NCBI GenBank assembly: GCA_965366365.1
Contig: CBDUEV010000006.1
Location: 23,731-87,730, forward strand
Length of the DNA: 64,000 nucleotides
DNA from: CBDUEV01 sp965366365
GTDB taxonomy: Bacteria > Actinomycetota > Acidimicrobiia > Spongiisociales > JAENVV01
Direction of reading: 5' to 3'
Numbering within the stretch: position 1 is the first letter of the stretch; each line of letters begins with the position of its first letter. The position numbers and the translations under genes were made by a program. This document shows, one piece after another, positions 8,318 to 17,207 of the stretch. Below the pieces are notes generated by a model. The model was not told the DNA's origin and made no database searches. It saw only the letters and a program-made list of their open reading frames with translations.

Positions 8318-9465
8318 GATGGTTCTCCGTTGAAGATGACGTACGAGGGGGTGAGGTCGGTGGTCACAACCGTGCCGTGTCCGGGGCCATCACCCACCGA
8401 GATGTGGACATCCAGTGGGCCCTCTTTCATGAGGGCCCGCAACGCGACGCCGTCGAAGTGGACTGCCGACCCGGCTGAGGCAACCGGCACTCCCTGGTAG
8501 CTCACCGCCACCGCGGCAGGGTCGATGCTCACACCGGCCACGCCGAGTGCCCCGTAGATCCTCCCCCAGTTGGGGTCGCCTCCGTAGAACGAAGCGCGCA
8601 CCAACACCGAATCGGCCACCGCCATGCCCAGACGCCGTGCATCGGCATCGGATTCCGCGCCGCTGATGGTCAGCGTCACGACTCGCGAGGCGCCCTCGGC
8701 GTCTTCCGCCATGGCAGAGGCGAGGCGGCGGCAGACGGCTAGGACCGCACCGGCGAATTCCTCACGAGCCGGTTCGATCTCGCTGGCTCCGGAAGCCATG
8801 ATCACCACCGTGTCGTTGGTCGATTGACATCCGTCGATGTTGAGACTGTTGAAGGTGGGGGCGACGGCGTCGGCGAGCACCTCGCTGAGCGTCTCAGCAT
8901 CGACTCGCGCGTCGGTGGTCAGTACCGCCAGCATGGTGGCCATGTCCGGCCGGATCATGCCTGCGCCTTTGGCCATGCCGCCGATCACCCATCCATCGCC
9001 GGCATCGGTCGCCTGTTTCGGTACGGAGTCAGTGGTCAAGATCGCTTCGGCGGCCGCATGCCCGTCGGAGCCGAGTGCGGCAACCAGCTCCGGAATTCGG
9101 CTCGGCAGGCGGTCCGGCAGCTGTGGGCCGATCGGGCCCGTCGAGCAAACCGCCACCTCCGAGACCGGCCGACCGATGGCGCCGGCCACGGCCTCGGCCA
9201 TCGCCCGCGCAGCGGCCGCTCCCTGCTCTCCTGTCCCGGCATTGGCGCAGCCGGAGTTCAACACCACCGCAGCCAGTCTCCCCCCTGCGACGTGGGCCCT
9301 GCTGAGCGATACGGGGGCCGCTTCGGTGGCCGACCGGGTGAAAACCGCCGCAGCCGGGACCGGCCCGGACTCCGACACCACCAGGGCGAGATCGAGCTGT
9401 CCGTCGGACTTGATGCCCGCCGCCATGCCACCAGCCCGGAATCCCCGGGCGGCGGTGACGCTCAC
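8314..9465 (-). CDS. argJ: Bifunctional ornithine acetyltransferase / N-acetylglutamate synthase
   Basis: A 383-residue ArgJ protein that moves the acetyl group between acetylornithine and glutamate. The self-cleavage motif ATMLAVLTTDA is present, its Thr being the catalytic nucleophile of the Ntn-type fold; the chain matures into two subunits. GGDPNWGRIYGALG is the conserved C-terminal motif. I place the start at the GTG overlapping the argC stop (GTGA), giving VSVTAARGFRAGGMAAG. A longer open frame upstream runs through argC and is not coding. Presence of argJ implies the cyclic acetyl pathway. Confidence 0.93.
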   Translation of the reverse strand: MSVTAARGFRAGGMAAGIKSDGQLDLALVVSESGPVPAAAVFTRSATEAAPVSLSRAHVAGGRLAAVVLNSGCANAGTGEQGAAAARAMAEAVAGAIGRPVSEVAVCSTGPIGPQLPDRLPSRIPELVAALGSDGHAAAEAILTTDSVPKQATDAGDGWVIGGMAKGAGMIRPDMATMLAVLTTDARVDAETLSEVLADAVAPTFNSLNIDGCQSTNDTVVIMASGASEIEPAREEFAGAVLAVCRRLASAMAEDAEGASRVVTLTISGAESDADARRLGMAVADSVLVRASFYGGDPNWGRIYGALGVAGVSIDPAAVAVSYQGVPVASAGSAVHFDGVALRALMKEGPLDVHISVGDGPGHGTVVTTDLTPSYVIFNGEPS

Positions 9466-10496
9466 GGCATCCACCCGGCGACGGGAAGGCCAGAGCCTTC
9501 GGGAAGCTCCATCATCAGGTTGGCTGCCTGGATGGCCTGGCCGGCCGCACCCTTGATCAGGTTGTCGATCGCCGAGAGCACGACCGCCGTGCCGGTCGAG
9601 GGATCGAGAAACGCCGACACCAGCGCTCGATTGGAGCCCACCACCCACCGGGTTTGCGGAGCATCTTCCACTATCTCGACAAAGGGCGCCTCTGCGTATG
9701 CGTCGCGCAGCACGGCGGTGAGGTCGGCCTGGGTGACGCCGGGCTTGGCCGCCGCCGTGGACGTGGCGGCGATCCCCCTGAGCATCGGCACCAGATGTGG
9801 CGTGAAGGTGACGGGAACGCGCTCGATGCCCGCATACCTCTCCAACACCATTTCGATCTCCGGCCGGTGGCGATGCTTCGTGACACCGTAGGCCCGCACG
9901 CCCTCGTCCACGGCGCCGAAAAGGAGGTCTTCGCGCACTGCCCGCCCCGCCCCGGACGTCCCCGACACGGCGTTGACGACGATTCCGTCGGCTTCCACCG
10001 CTCCGGCTGCCAGGAGCGGCGCCAGGCCAAGGACGGCGGCGGTCGGGTAACACCCCGGCGAGGCGACGCGGGCCGCCCCGGTCAGCTCCGACGCGAACAA
10101 CTCCGGTTGTCCATAGACCCAGGAGGAGAGTTCGCCGGGCAGCGGGTGATCCGACCCGTAGGCACTCAGGTAGCGCTCAGGGGTGTCCATCCTGAAGTCG
10201 CTCCCCAGGTCCACCACCTTGGCTCCTCCGTCGGCGAGGGCATGGGCGAGTTGCGCCGAGGCGCCGTGCGGCAGCGCCAGGAAGGCGAGGTCGCATGCGC
10301 CGGCGACGGCAACATCGTGCAACTCGAGGAGACGGTCCCCACCACCGAGGTGGGGATGCACCTCGCCGAGTCGTCGGCCGGCTTGGGAGTGGGCTCCCAG
10401 CATCCGAATCTCGAAGTGAGGGTGTTCGTCGAGCAAGCGGACCAGCTCGCCACCGGCGTAGCCGGATGCACCGAGGATGGCGACAGAAGCTTTCAT
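9462..10496 (-). CDS. argC: N-acetyl-gamma-glutamyl-phosphate reductase
   Basis: A 344-residue NADPH-dependent reductase. It begins with the Rossmann motif ILGASGYAGGELVRLL, and the catalytic Cys is in ASPGCYPTAAVLGL (about residue 147). The gene starts directly at its ATG without a ribosome site; a TATAAT hexamer ends 7 bases upstream, so the mRNA should be leaderless. It heads argCJB. The M1 peptidase gene ends about 55 bases upstream on the same strand. Confidence 0.95.
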   Translation of the reverse strand: MKASVAILGASGYAGGELVRLLDEHPHFEIRMLGAHSQAGRRLGEVHPHLGGGDRLLELHDVAVAGACDLAFLALPHGASAQLAHALADGGAKVVDLGSDFRMDTPERYLSAYGSDHPLPGELSSWVYGQPELFASELTGAARVASPGCYPTAAVLGLAPLLAAGAVEADGIVVNAVSGTSGAGRAVREDLLFGAVDEGVRAYGVTKHRHRPEIEMVLERYAGIERVPVTFTPHLVPMLRGIAATSTAAAKPGVTQADLTAVLRDAYAEAPFVEIVEDAPQTRWVVGSNRALVSAFLDPSTGTAVVLSAIDNLIKGAAGQAIQAANLMMELPEGSGLPVAGWMP

Positions 10497-10502
10497 TCGA
10501 GC

Positions 10503-10531
10503 ATTATACGAGTATGCGAATAGCGTGCCAA
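10503..10531 (-). promoter_or_regulatory. argC leaderless promoter with overlapping ARG-like box
   Basis: On the minus strand TTGGCA, a 17-base spacer and TATAAT precede the argC ATG by exactly 6 bases. The TCGTATAAT half-site covers the -10 and resembles the argR operator half-site, so bound ArgR would block polymerase directly. Confidence 0.65.
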
Positions 10532-10550
10532 ACCGACCTCATCGCCACGA

Positions 10551-12116
10551 TCAGGAACCCGCCAGCGGGGCGAGGCCCAGCTCGGGGATGGCCGGAATCG
10601 GGTTTTCGTAGAGCCACGCGTCGAAGAAGTCCTGCAGTGATCGACCCGACACCTCTTCGGCCAGCGCGACGAACTCCTCGGTGCTGGTGTTGCCGTAGGC
10701 AAAGCGTTTGGCGTATGTCTGGAGGATCTCGAAGAAGGCCTCGTCCCCCACCTCCAACCGAAGGGCGTGCAGCGTCAATCCGCCTCGCTTGTAGACGGAC
10801 GCGTTGAAGAGATCGTCGCGATGCGGGGCTCCGGGCGGCGGGAAGGCCGCCTCGGCCAGCTCGGCAGCCGCCGCATCGGTGTCGACCTGATCCGTGAAGG
10901 CCTGGCCGCTCATCACCGCGTACCAGCGGGCGATCTCCGCGTCGCGAGCTGCAGGGCCGGAGGTGTGCTCCTGCCAGAGCCACTCCGCGTATGTGGCGAA
11001 GCCCTCGTTGAGCCAGATGTCCTTCCACTCGGTCAGGCTCACGCTGTTCCCGAACCACTGATGGGCCAGTTCGTGAACCACCACGGCGTCTCCCAGGCTC
11101 AGCACCTGGCTCCCGAAGGTGGACAGCGTTTGGGTCTCGAGGGCTGCCCCCAGATCCTCGGTTTCGAGCACCAGCGCGCCGTAGGAGTCGAAGGGGTACG
11201 GCCCGAAGATCTCGGACAGGTACCCGAGCATCTCCGATTGCCGAGCAAAGATCTCGGCGACTCCGGTGAGGTCGTCGTCGAAGTAGTTGCGGATGACGAC
11301 CCCGGCGGGACCCACCTCGTCGAAGCGCTCGAAGTCGCCCACAGCCATCGTGAGGAGGTACGAAGCGAGCGGCTGATTCGCCTCCCACACGTAGGTGATG
11401 AGGTCTTCGTCCTCCAACTGTTGGGCGAGAAGCCCGCTGGAGGCGACCACGAAGGGCCGCGGGACGGTCACCGACACTCCGTAGGTGGCTTTGTCCAAGG
11501 GGTGGTCGTTGGCCGGGAACCAGGAGGAGGCGCCGGCTGGTTCGCTGAGGGCGAAATAACCATCGACCGACGGCAAAAAGCCGGTCTGGAACGGAGCCGC
11601 CTCCGTGAAGAACGGCACGGGCTTGCCGCCGTAGGCGATCACCATCTCAAACGTCTCGCCCGCCTCGACCGGCTCAGGGGGATCGATCCGCAGCTCTGGC
11701 TCGACATGGTCGAAGGCCGCAGCAACACCGTCGACCATGACGGTCTTGACGGTCATCGTGGAGAGGTCCACCGACCAACTGTCGAGGTCGTCCGTGGCGA
11801 CGGCCTGGAGGGTGGCCACTCCGTCGATCCGCGGGCGGGCGGGGTCGATCCGGAGTTCGAGTTCGACGTGTTGCACGTCATAGCCGGCGTTGCCGAGTTC
11901 GGGGTAGTAGTCGTCGCCCAGCCCGTCGGCGGCGTCGATCCCGCCTGCCACGATGGGCGCAGTCGTGGCGGGAATCGCGCGACTGCTCGGGACGGTGGTC
12001 GAGGTGGTCGACGCGGCGCTGCTAGTGCCCGAACAGGCGGTCACCCCGAGGGCGAGAGCGAGCACGAGCGCCGGCAGACGCCGCCGAGCGCCTTTCTGGC
12101 GCAGCTCAGTCTTCAT
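10551..12116 (-). CDS. M1 family zinc metallopeptidase, lipoprotein
   Basis: A 521-residue exported aminopeptidase-like protein. The signal peptide ends in the lipobox VTAC, with Cys at 28. The zinc site is HELAH (about residue 348) followed by the third ligand in NEGFATYAEWLW. The exopeptidase motif is seen as the GAALETQ segment, a variant of the classical GAMEN, so substrate preference may differ. It lacks the long C-terminal domain of aminopeptidase N, as in shorter M1 members. Its start overlaps the end of the CCA gene by 11 bases, so the two are likely co-transcribed. Confidence 0.85.
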   Translation of the reverse strand: MKTELRQKGARRRLPALVLALALGVTACSGTSSAASTTSTTVPSSRAIPATTAPIVAGGIDAADGLGDDYYPELGNAGYDVQHVELELRIDPARPRIDGVATLQAVATDDLDSWSVDLSTMTVKTVMVDGVAAAFDHVEPELRIDPPEPVEAGETFEMVIAYGGKPVPFFTEAAPFQTGFLPSVDGYFALSEPAGASSWFPANDHPLDKATYGVSVTVPRPFVVASSGLLAQQLEDEDLITYVWEANQPLASYLLTMAVGDFERFDEVGPAGVVIRNYFDDDLTGVAEIFARQSEMLGYLSEIFGPYPFDSYGALVLETEDLGAALETQTLSTFGSQVLSLGDAVVVHELAHQWFGNSVSLTEWKDIWLNEGFATYAEWLWQEHTSGPAARDAEIARWYAVMSGQAFTDQVDTDAAAAELAEAAFPPPGAPHRDDLFNASVYKRGGLTLHALRLEVGDEAFFEILQTYAKRFAYGNTSTEEFVALAEEVSGRSLQDFFDAWLYENPIPAIPELGLAPLAGS

Positions 12117-13488
12117 CGTGGTCCTTCATCCACGCCCGAACGAGTTCGAACGCCTCCTCTGTGGAGTAGGGGCCTTCGTCGATGCGGTGTTCCAGCAACA
12201 TCTTCATGATCTCTCCCACCATGGGTCCGGGCGACAGACCGAATTCGGACATGACGTCGTTGCCGTCGATGGGAGGCCGAAGTTTGGCGATCTCCTCCTG
12301 CTGGGACAGCACCTCGATGCGATCCTCCAATTCGTCGATGCGGCGCTGGATGGCGTCGGCCCGTTTGGCGTTCCCCGTGGTGACGTCGCATCGAACCAAC
12401 TCGTTCAGGTCGGCGAGGAGGGGGCCGGCGTCGCGGGCATAGCGACGCACCGCAGAGTCGGTCCAGCCCATCTTGAACGTATGCGGGCGCAAATGCAGGA
12501 AGACGAGCCGGCTGACGTCATCCACCATCTCCTTGGGGTACCGCAGCGCCTTGAGTCGTTCACGGGCCATCCGGGCGCCAACCACTTCGTGGTGGTGGAA
12601 TGACACCCCTCCCTTGCCGAAATGGCGGGTGGCCGGCTTTCCGATGTCATGGAGGAGGGCGGCCAAACGCAGCCGCAACGTCGGCTGGGTCTTCTCCACA
12701 ACGGCCAGCGTGTGCTCCCACACGTCCTTGTGGCGGTGGAGCGGATCGCGCTGTTCGCGCAGGTCGACCAGCTCCGGCAGGAACGAGGCGGCGAGCCCGC
12801 TGTCCACGATCCCGCGTAGGCCGCGGGCGGGGTGTTCGGTGACGAGGAGCTTGGACAACTCGTCTCGAGTCCGTTCGGCCGAGACGATTTCCAGACGATC
12901 GGCCATGTCTCGGACCGCCTGCACGGCGGCGGGATCGGGTTCGAAGTCGAGGGCCGAGACGAACCGATACAGTCGCATCATCCGCAACGGGTCGTCCGAG
13001 AAGGCGACCTCGGGGGCCAGGGGGGTTCGGAGCTCGCGTCGACCGAGGTCCTCCAGGCCGCCGAACGGGTCGACGAGTTCGAGCTTGGGGAGCGGCAGCG
13101 CCATGGCGTTGATCGTGAAATCGCGGCGCGAAAGGTCGGTTTCGATGTCGTCCGAGAAGCTCACCTCAGGCTTCCGGCTGTGGTCGCGGTAGATCTCGTT
13201 TCGGAACGTCGTGATCTCGTAGAGGTGACCGTCTGCCCTCATGCCGATGGTCCCGAACCGCTCCCCCATCGTGAACACCGCGTCGGCGATCGGCGCGATC
13301 ACCCGCTTGATGTCGGCGGGATGGGCGTCGGTCGAGAAGTCGAGGTCGTCGGCGGGACGACCCAGCAGGGCGTCACGCACCGATCCACCAACCAGAAAGA
13401 GCTGGAATCCGGCGTCGGCGAACCGCTCGGCGAGACGAGCCGGCGGGGCGTCGGCCGCGACCAACCAGGCGAGACGTTCGGGAACCAT
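12106..13488 (-). CDS. CCA tRNA nucleotidyltransferase (PcnA-type) with HD domain
   Basis: A 460-residue protein that adds or repairs the CCA end of tRNAs. The nucleotidyltransferase core has LVGGSVRDALLGRPADDLDF (about 32-51), and an HD domain has LAALLHDIGKPATRH (about 285-299). This matches mycobacterial pcnA in domain layout and position. At least two of the three tRNAs in this window do not encode CCA, so the enzyme is needed. The ATG at 13488 is chosen because TATCCT lies exactly 6 bases upstream; a longer reading to 13560 has no support. Confidence 0.9.
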   Translation of the reverse strand: MVPERLAWLVAADAPPARLAERFADAGFQLFLVGGSVRDALLGRPADDLDFSTDAHPADIKRVIAPIADAVFTMGERFGTIGMRADGHLYEITTFRNEIYRDHSRKPEVSFSDDIETDLSRRDFTINAMALPLPKLELVDPFGGLEDLGRRELRTPLAPEVAFSDDPLRMMRLYRFVSALDFEPDPAAVQAVRDMADRLEIVSAERTRDELSKLLVTEHPARGLRGIVDSGLAASFLPELVDLREQRDPLHRHKDVWEHTLAVVEKTQPTLRLRLAALLHDIGKPATRHFGKGGVSFHHHEVVGARMARERLKALRYPKEMVDDVSRLVFLHLRPHTFKMGWTDSAVRRYARDAGPLLADLNELVRCDVTTGNAKRADAIQRRIDELEDRIEVLSQQEEIAKLRPPIDGNDVMSEFGLSPGPMVGEIMKMLLEHRIDEGPYSTEEAFELVRAWMKDHDED

Positions 13489-13494
13489 GGCGCC

Positions 13495-13500
13495 AGGATA
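13495..13500 (-). promoter_or_regulatory. -10 element of a leaderless promoter (CCA gene)
   Basis: TATCCT on the minus strand, 6 bases before the ATG at 13488. It decides between the 460-residue start and a longer upstream start. Confidence 0.5.
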
Positions 13501-13594
13501 AAGCCCCCGACGCGTCCGCGAACCGAAGGACGGATGATCGCCCCCCTTGGGGCCGCCCACCGCCCCGCCGGCGCCTTCTCGAGGCCAAGTCTGG

Positions 13595-13646
13595 AACCCA
13601 GTCGGTGAACCCAGTCGGTGAACCCAGTCGGTGAATCCAGTCGGGC
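13595..13646. repeat. 13-bp tandem repeat, about four copies
   Basis: Three exact copies of AACCCAGTCGGTG (13595-13633) are followed by a degenerate fourth. They lie in the gap between the divergent CCA and DinB genes. The period is not a multiple of three, and I find no gene across it. Confidence 0.85.
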
Positions 13647-13700
13647 AACACAGGCAACACTGCCTCGGCGCTCCGCCGGGAGCGGGCTTCCACGCCGGAG

Positions 13701-13706
13701 TAGGCT
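13701..13706 (+). promoter_or_regulatory. -10 element of a leaderless promoter (DinB gene)
   Basis: TAGGCT, 6 bases before the ATG at 13713, with no ribosome site. It is identical in sequence and spacing to the element at 20-25. Confidence 0.5.
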
Positions 13707-13712
13707 CGCCGG

Positions 13713-14210
13713 ATGAACCTGCTCCTGGAATTCTTCCGACACAACAGCATGATGAACGAGCGTCTCGTCGATGCCTGCCGGCCGCTCACACCTTCCCAGC
13801 TCGAGGTCGAGGTGGCCGGAACGTATGGGAACATCGGAGCCAGCCTCGTCCACATCGCCAACGCGCAGGTTGGGTATGCGGCTCGGCTGCTCGGCCTCGA
13901 GCGGAATCCGCCCTTGCCGGAGAGCCCGTTTCCGGGTTTCGAGAGCCTCAACGCGCAGTTCGCGGTCGGGAACCGTCAACTCCTGGAGGCTGCTGCCCAT
14001 CCAGACATGGAGCGCCAGGTCGAGGTGTCCGGCGATGACCCGGCCGGGGTATGGAGGATGCCGGCGGCGCTCATCCTGATCCAGGCCGTCAATCATGGGA
14101 CCGACCACCGATCACACGTAGCCACCATCCTCACTCAGCTCGGAGTGGAACCGCCGGAGATGGATGGCTGGACGTACTTCGAGGACGCCGGCCACATGGC
14201 CGAGGTCTGA
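13713..14210 (+). CDS. DinB family protein
   Basis: A 165-residue four-helix-bundle protein of the DinB/YfiT group. The N-terminal helix LLLEFFRHNSMMNERLVDAC and the His residues near 47 (LVHIANAQVGY) and 131-136 (NHGTDHRSHVATIL) form the usual three-His metal site. Members include thiol-dependent transferases and detoxification enzymes; the specific reaction is unknown. The length is typical. It stands alone, convergent with pilT. Confidence 0.8.
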   Translation: MNLLLEFFRHNSMMNERLVDACRPLTPSQLEVEVAGTYGNIGASLVHIANAQVGYAARLLGLERNPPLPESPFPGFESLNAQFAVGNRQLLEAAAHPDMERQVEVSGDDPAGVWRMPAALILIQAVNHGTDHRSHVATILTQLGVEPPEMDGWTYFEDAGHMAEV

Positions 14211-14247
14211 GTCACCGCGGCAACGCGGAGAACGGCGGCGCCGTGCT

Positions 14248-15327
14248 CTAGACCTTGATGATGCCCTCTTGCTCGGCCTTGACTCGGAAGTCGTGAGGAT
14301 TCGAGGCAGTGCTCATGGCGGTCTGGAACGAGATATCGCCATTCTTGAAGAGGTTGAGGATCGACTGGTCGAAAGTCTGCATGCCGTAGAACTCGGATTC
14401 TCTGATCACCTCGACCAGGCTGTGGGTCTGTGTTGAGTCCACGATCCGGTCGAAGACACGTCCGTTCATGGTCATGATCTCCACGGCCGGCGCCCGACCT
14501 CCGTCTGACTTCTCGAGCAGTCGCTGACTGACGACGCCCTTCAGGGTGGAGCCCAGGAGAATGCGGATCTGTTGCTGCTGGTAGGGCGGGAAAAAGTCGA
14601 TGATCCGGTTTATCGTCTCGGTGGCGTCGATGGTGTGCAGCGTCGACAGGACGAGGTGTCCGGTCTCGGCAGCCTGGAGAGCGGCCTTGACGGTCTCGGC
14701 GTCACGCATCTCGCCGATCAGAATCACGTCCGGATCCTGCCGGAGAGCACGTCGTAGAGCCTCGGTGAAGTCCTTCGTGTCCATGCCCACTTCGCGTTGG
14801 GCGATGATGGCGAGCTTGTCGCGGTGCAGCACCTCGATCGGGTCTTCGATGGTGATGATGTTCACGCGGCGGGTCTGGTTCATGTGGTCGATGATCGACG
14901 CCAGCGTCGTCGTCTTGCCGGAACCGGTAGGACCGGTCACCAGCACGAGGCCGCGCGCTTCTGCGGCGAGCTTCTCGAGCACGGGAGGAAGGCCGAGTTC
15001 GGCAAAATCCTGGGTGGTGGGGAGCACACGGCGAAGGACGAGGCTGACCGAACCACGCTGCCGGAACACGTTGACCCGGAAACGTCCGAGTTCGGCCTTC
15101 CCGTAGGCGAAGTCGGCCTCGTTCATCTCCCGGAACTCGCCGGCGGCGCGCTGAGTGAAGATACTCTGTGCGTATTCCTCGGTGTCATTGGGGAGAAGCA
15201 TCGGCAGGCTCGTCGGATGGAGTTCACCATCGATCCGCATGACCGGTGGGGAGCCCACCTTGAGATGGAGATCCGACGCCTCGACGTCGATCATCTTCTT
15301 CAGTAGCTCATCAAGAGACGCAGCCAC
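14248..15327 (-). CDS. PilT-type twitching ATPase
   Basis: A 359-residue hexameric secretion ATPase. The N-terminal PAS-like domain includes DLHLKVGSPPVMRIDGEL. Walker A is GPTGSGKTTTLAS (about residue 132), the Asp box has TIEDPIEVLH, Walker B is VILIGEMRDAETVKAAL, and the His box is TGHLVLSTLHTIDATETINR. PilT normally powers retraction of type IV pili, yet no pilus gene is nearby. GAGGAGGAA precedes a GTG start. Nothing essential seems missing, so it is probably active; its partner pilus genes may lie elsewhere. Confidence 0.88.
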   Translation of the reverse strand: MAASLDELLKKMIDVEASDLHLKVGSPPVMRIDGELHPTSLPMLLPNDTEEYAQSIFTQRAAGEFREMNEADFAYGKAELGRFRVNVFRQRGSVSLVLRRVLPTTQDFAELGLPPVLEKLAAEARGLVLVTGPTGSGKTTTLASIIDHMNQTRRVNIITIEDPIEVLHRDKLAIIAQREVGMDTKDFTEALRRALRQDPDVILIGEMRDAETVKAALQAAETGHLVLSTLHTIDATETINRIIDFFPPYQQQQIRILLGSTLKGVVSQRLLEKSDGGRAPAVEIMTMNGRVFDRIVDSTQTHSLVEVIRESEFYGMQTFDQSILNLFKNGDISFQTAMSTASNPHDFRVKAEQEGIIKV

Positions 15328-15384
15328 ACGTTCCTCCTCGGGGAAGTGCCTATCTCACCATCATCGGCCGCGTTCGGCGCGGAC

Positions 15385-16398
15385 TTAACCGATCTCCCAG
15401 AACCGACCCGCGCTTTTTGCCGCGAGGTCGACGATGCGCCAGGCGCCCGGTTGCGACTGGACGGGCAGGTGATCGGAGGGGGCCTCCCCCATGGCTCCGT
15501 CGATGGTGGCGGTCACCGACGTCCTGATCGCCGCCAGGTCATAGCCGCCCTCCAGAAAGAACAAGGTCCGCTTGGCGGGAACCAAGCCCTTGAGTCGGTA
15601 CGCCATCGACTGATAGTCGCCTGCTCGCAGCATCCCGTCGGCCAGAGGGTCCTCTTCCCGGGCGTCGTATCCGGCGCTCACCAGAATCCAGTCGGGTTCG
15701 AACTGTCGCAGAACCGGCTCCACCACACGGTCGAAGGCAGCCAGGTAAGCGTCACCACCGGTGTAGGCAGGGAAGGGTATGTTCAGGGTGGTTCCCTCGC
15801 CGGGGCCGTACCCGGTTTCGTCCAGCCAGCCGCTCCCGGGGTAGAACGGGTATTGATGGGTCGAGATGTAGAGCACCCTCCCATCGGCGTTGAAGAGATC
15901 CTGCGTCCCGTTCCCGTGGTGAACGTCCCAATCGACGATGGCTACCCGATTGCCCAGCTCTGCCAGCATCTGGGCGGTGACCGCCACGTTGTTGAACAGG
16001 CAGAAGCCCATCGCCTGACTCTCGAGGGCGTGATGTCCCGGGGGGCGGACCGCCAGGAAAGCCATCTCGGCGACCCCCTCCATGAGGGCGGCAACCGCTT
16101 GCGGCCCGGCGCCGGCCGCCCTGATCGCCGCCTCCCACGAGCGAGCATTGGCGTAGGTGTCGCCATCCAGGTGCCCTCCCCCCGCTGCGCAGAATCGCTC
16201 GATCGCCGTCTGATACTCGACCGGGTGGACCGCCGCGAGCAGTTCCCGATCGACCTCTTCCGCCTCGAGTTCGATGAGAGGAGCTTTGGCGTTGCGGGCT
16301 CCTTCGACGGCCGCGGGCACTCGTTCGGGCCGCTCCGGGTGCCAGTCCTCGTGCATGTGGAGGAGAAAGGCCGGGTGACTGATCAGCAACGCACGCAT
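15385..16398 (-). CDS. Histone deacetylase family protein (AcuC-like)
   Basis: A 337-residue zinc-dependent deacylase of the arginase/deacetylase fold. It shows HPERPERVPA at the N terminus, the active-site histidines in VRPPGHHA, the zinc-binding region DWDVHHGNGTQDLF, GYDAREEDPL and the C-terminal EGGYDL. In bacteria such enzymes act on acetyl-lysine (for example acetyl-CoA synthetase), acetylpolyamines or other acyl amides. An acetyltransferase gene starts divergently nearby. I chose the ATG at 16398 because CAGAGT lies 6 bases upstream; a start 8 codons earlier is possible. Confidence 0.85.
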   Translation of the reverse strand: MRALLISHPAFLLHMHEDWHPERPERVPAAVEGARNAKAPLIELEAEEVDRELLAAVHPVEYQTAIERFCAAGGGHLDGDTYANARSWEAAIRAAGAGPQAVAALMEGVAEMAFLAVRPPGHHALESQAMGFCLFNNVAVTAQMLAELGNRVAIVDWDVHHGNGTQDLFNADGRVLYISTHQYPFYPGSGWLDETGYGPGEGTTLNIPFPAYTGGDAYLAAFDRVVEPVLRQFEPDWILVSAGYDAREEDPLADGMLRAGDYQSMAYRLKGLVPAKRTLFFLEGGYDLAAIRTSVTATIDGAMGEAPSDHLPVQSQPGAWRIVDLAAKSAGRFWEIG

Positions 16399-16478
16399 GG
16401 CTCCACTCTGGCACACGACCACCGGCGAGTGTGCCTCTCAAAGCCCGTAAAGTGGCGCTACCTCAACGCGGAGCCGTG

Positions 16479-17207
16479 GTGAACCTCATTGTGCGTGGAA
16501 CGTGGCCGGGTCCAATGGTCCTCAGACAGGGCTGGGCGAAGGCCAACGTCCGTCCCTGGAACGACGACATACCCGACGCCCACCTCCGGCTCGTCAGGGG
16601 AAGCGAGAGCTTCGTGCGCTCGTGCGCCGAGGCTGTCAGAGAAGCCGGCGCCGGCGGCGTGATCTCTCCCCCGGTCGCGGAGACCGGGACGGGCCTCTGG
16701 AATCGAGCTGGTTTTCGCCCGTATCTGTCTCTCGACCTCTACACCCGTGATCTCTTCCAGCCGCTCGAGGAGCCTGCCCATCCGGTCGAGAAGGAGAGCC
16801 CCGGCGACTGGAGCGGTCCCGTTGCCATCGACCGGGCCTCCTTCGAACCGATCTGGCGGCTGGGGGGTCTCGGCCTTCGCGAAGCCAAGGATGCCACTCC
16901 CCGCAGCGCCTTCCTCTGCTCGAGGCAGCCCGACGGGACGATGGTCGGTTTCGCCGTCGTGGGCGCCGGTAGTGCCGTTGCCTACCTCCAGCGTGTCGCC
17001 GTTCATCCGGATCATCGAGGAGCCGGATACGGGCGGAGTCTGGTTCGCGCCGCCTTGCGCTGGGGGCGCAACCACGGCGGAAGGACGATGCTCCTCAACA
17101 CCCAGCGCGACAACTGGGCAGCTGCCGTTCTCTATCAGTCGGAGGGTTTCGAGCGCATGCCCTCGGTCCTCGAGGTGCTCCGCTTTGGGGATCCGCCACT
17201 AACGTGA
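16479..17207 (+). CDS. GNAT family N-acetyltransferase
   Basis: About 242 residues. The C-terminal half (about 120-235) is a GNAT domain with the acetyl-CoA loop VAVHPDHRGAGYGRSLVRAA and the following NTQRDNWAAAVLYQSEGF. The N-terminal half is a poorly conserved GNAT-like domain. The target may be a small amine or a protein N terminus. The start is uncertain: GTG at 16479 has GGAG five bases upstream, and GTG at 16476 or 16431 are alternatives. Its stop overlaps the next start (GTGA), so it is translationally coupled to the pseudokinase gene. Confidence 0.75.
   Translation: MNLIVRGTWPGPMVLRQGWAKANVRPWNDDIPDAHLRLVRGSESFVRSCAEAVREAGAGGVISPPVAETGTGLWNRAGFRPYLSLDLYTRDLFQPLEEPAHPVEKESPGDWSGPVAIDRASFEPIWRLGGLGLREAKDATPRSAFLCSRQPDGTMVGFAVVGAGSAVAYLQRVAVHPDHRGAGYGRSLVRAALRWGRNHGGRTMLLNTQRDNWAAAVLYQSEGFERMPSVLEVLRFGDPPLT

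Noticed and set aside
14215..14228. CCGCG-GCAA-CGCGG hairpin as terminator between DinB and pilT
   Set aside because: The stem is only 5 bp with no T tract, too weak to list in such GC-rich DNA.
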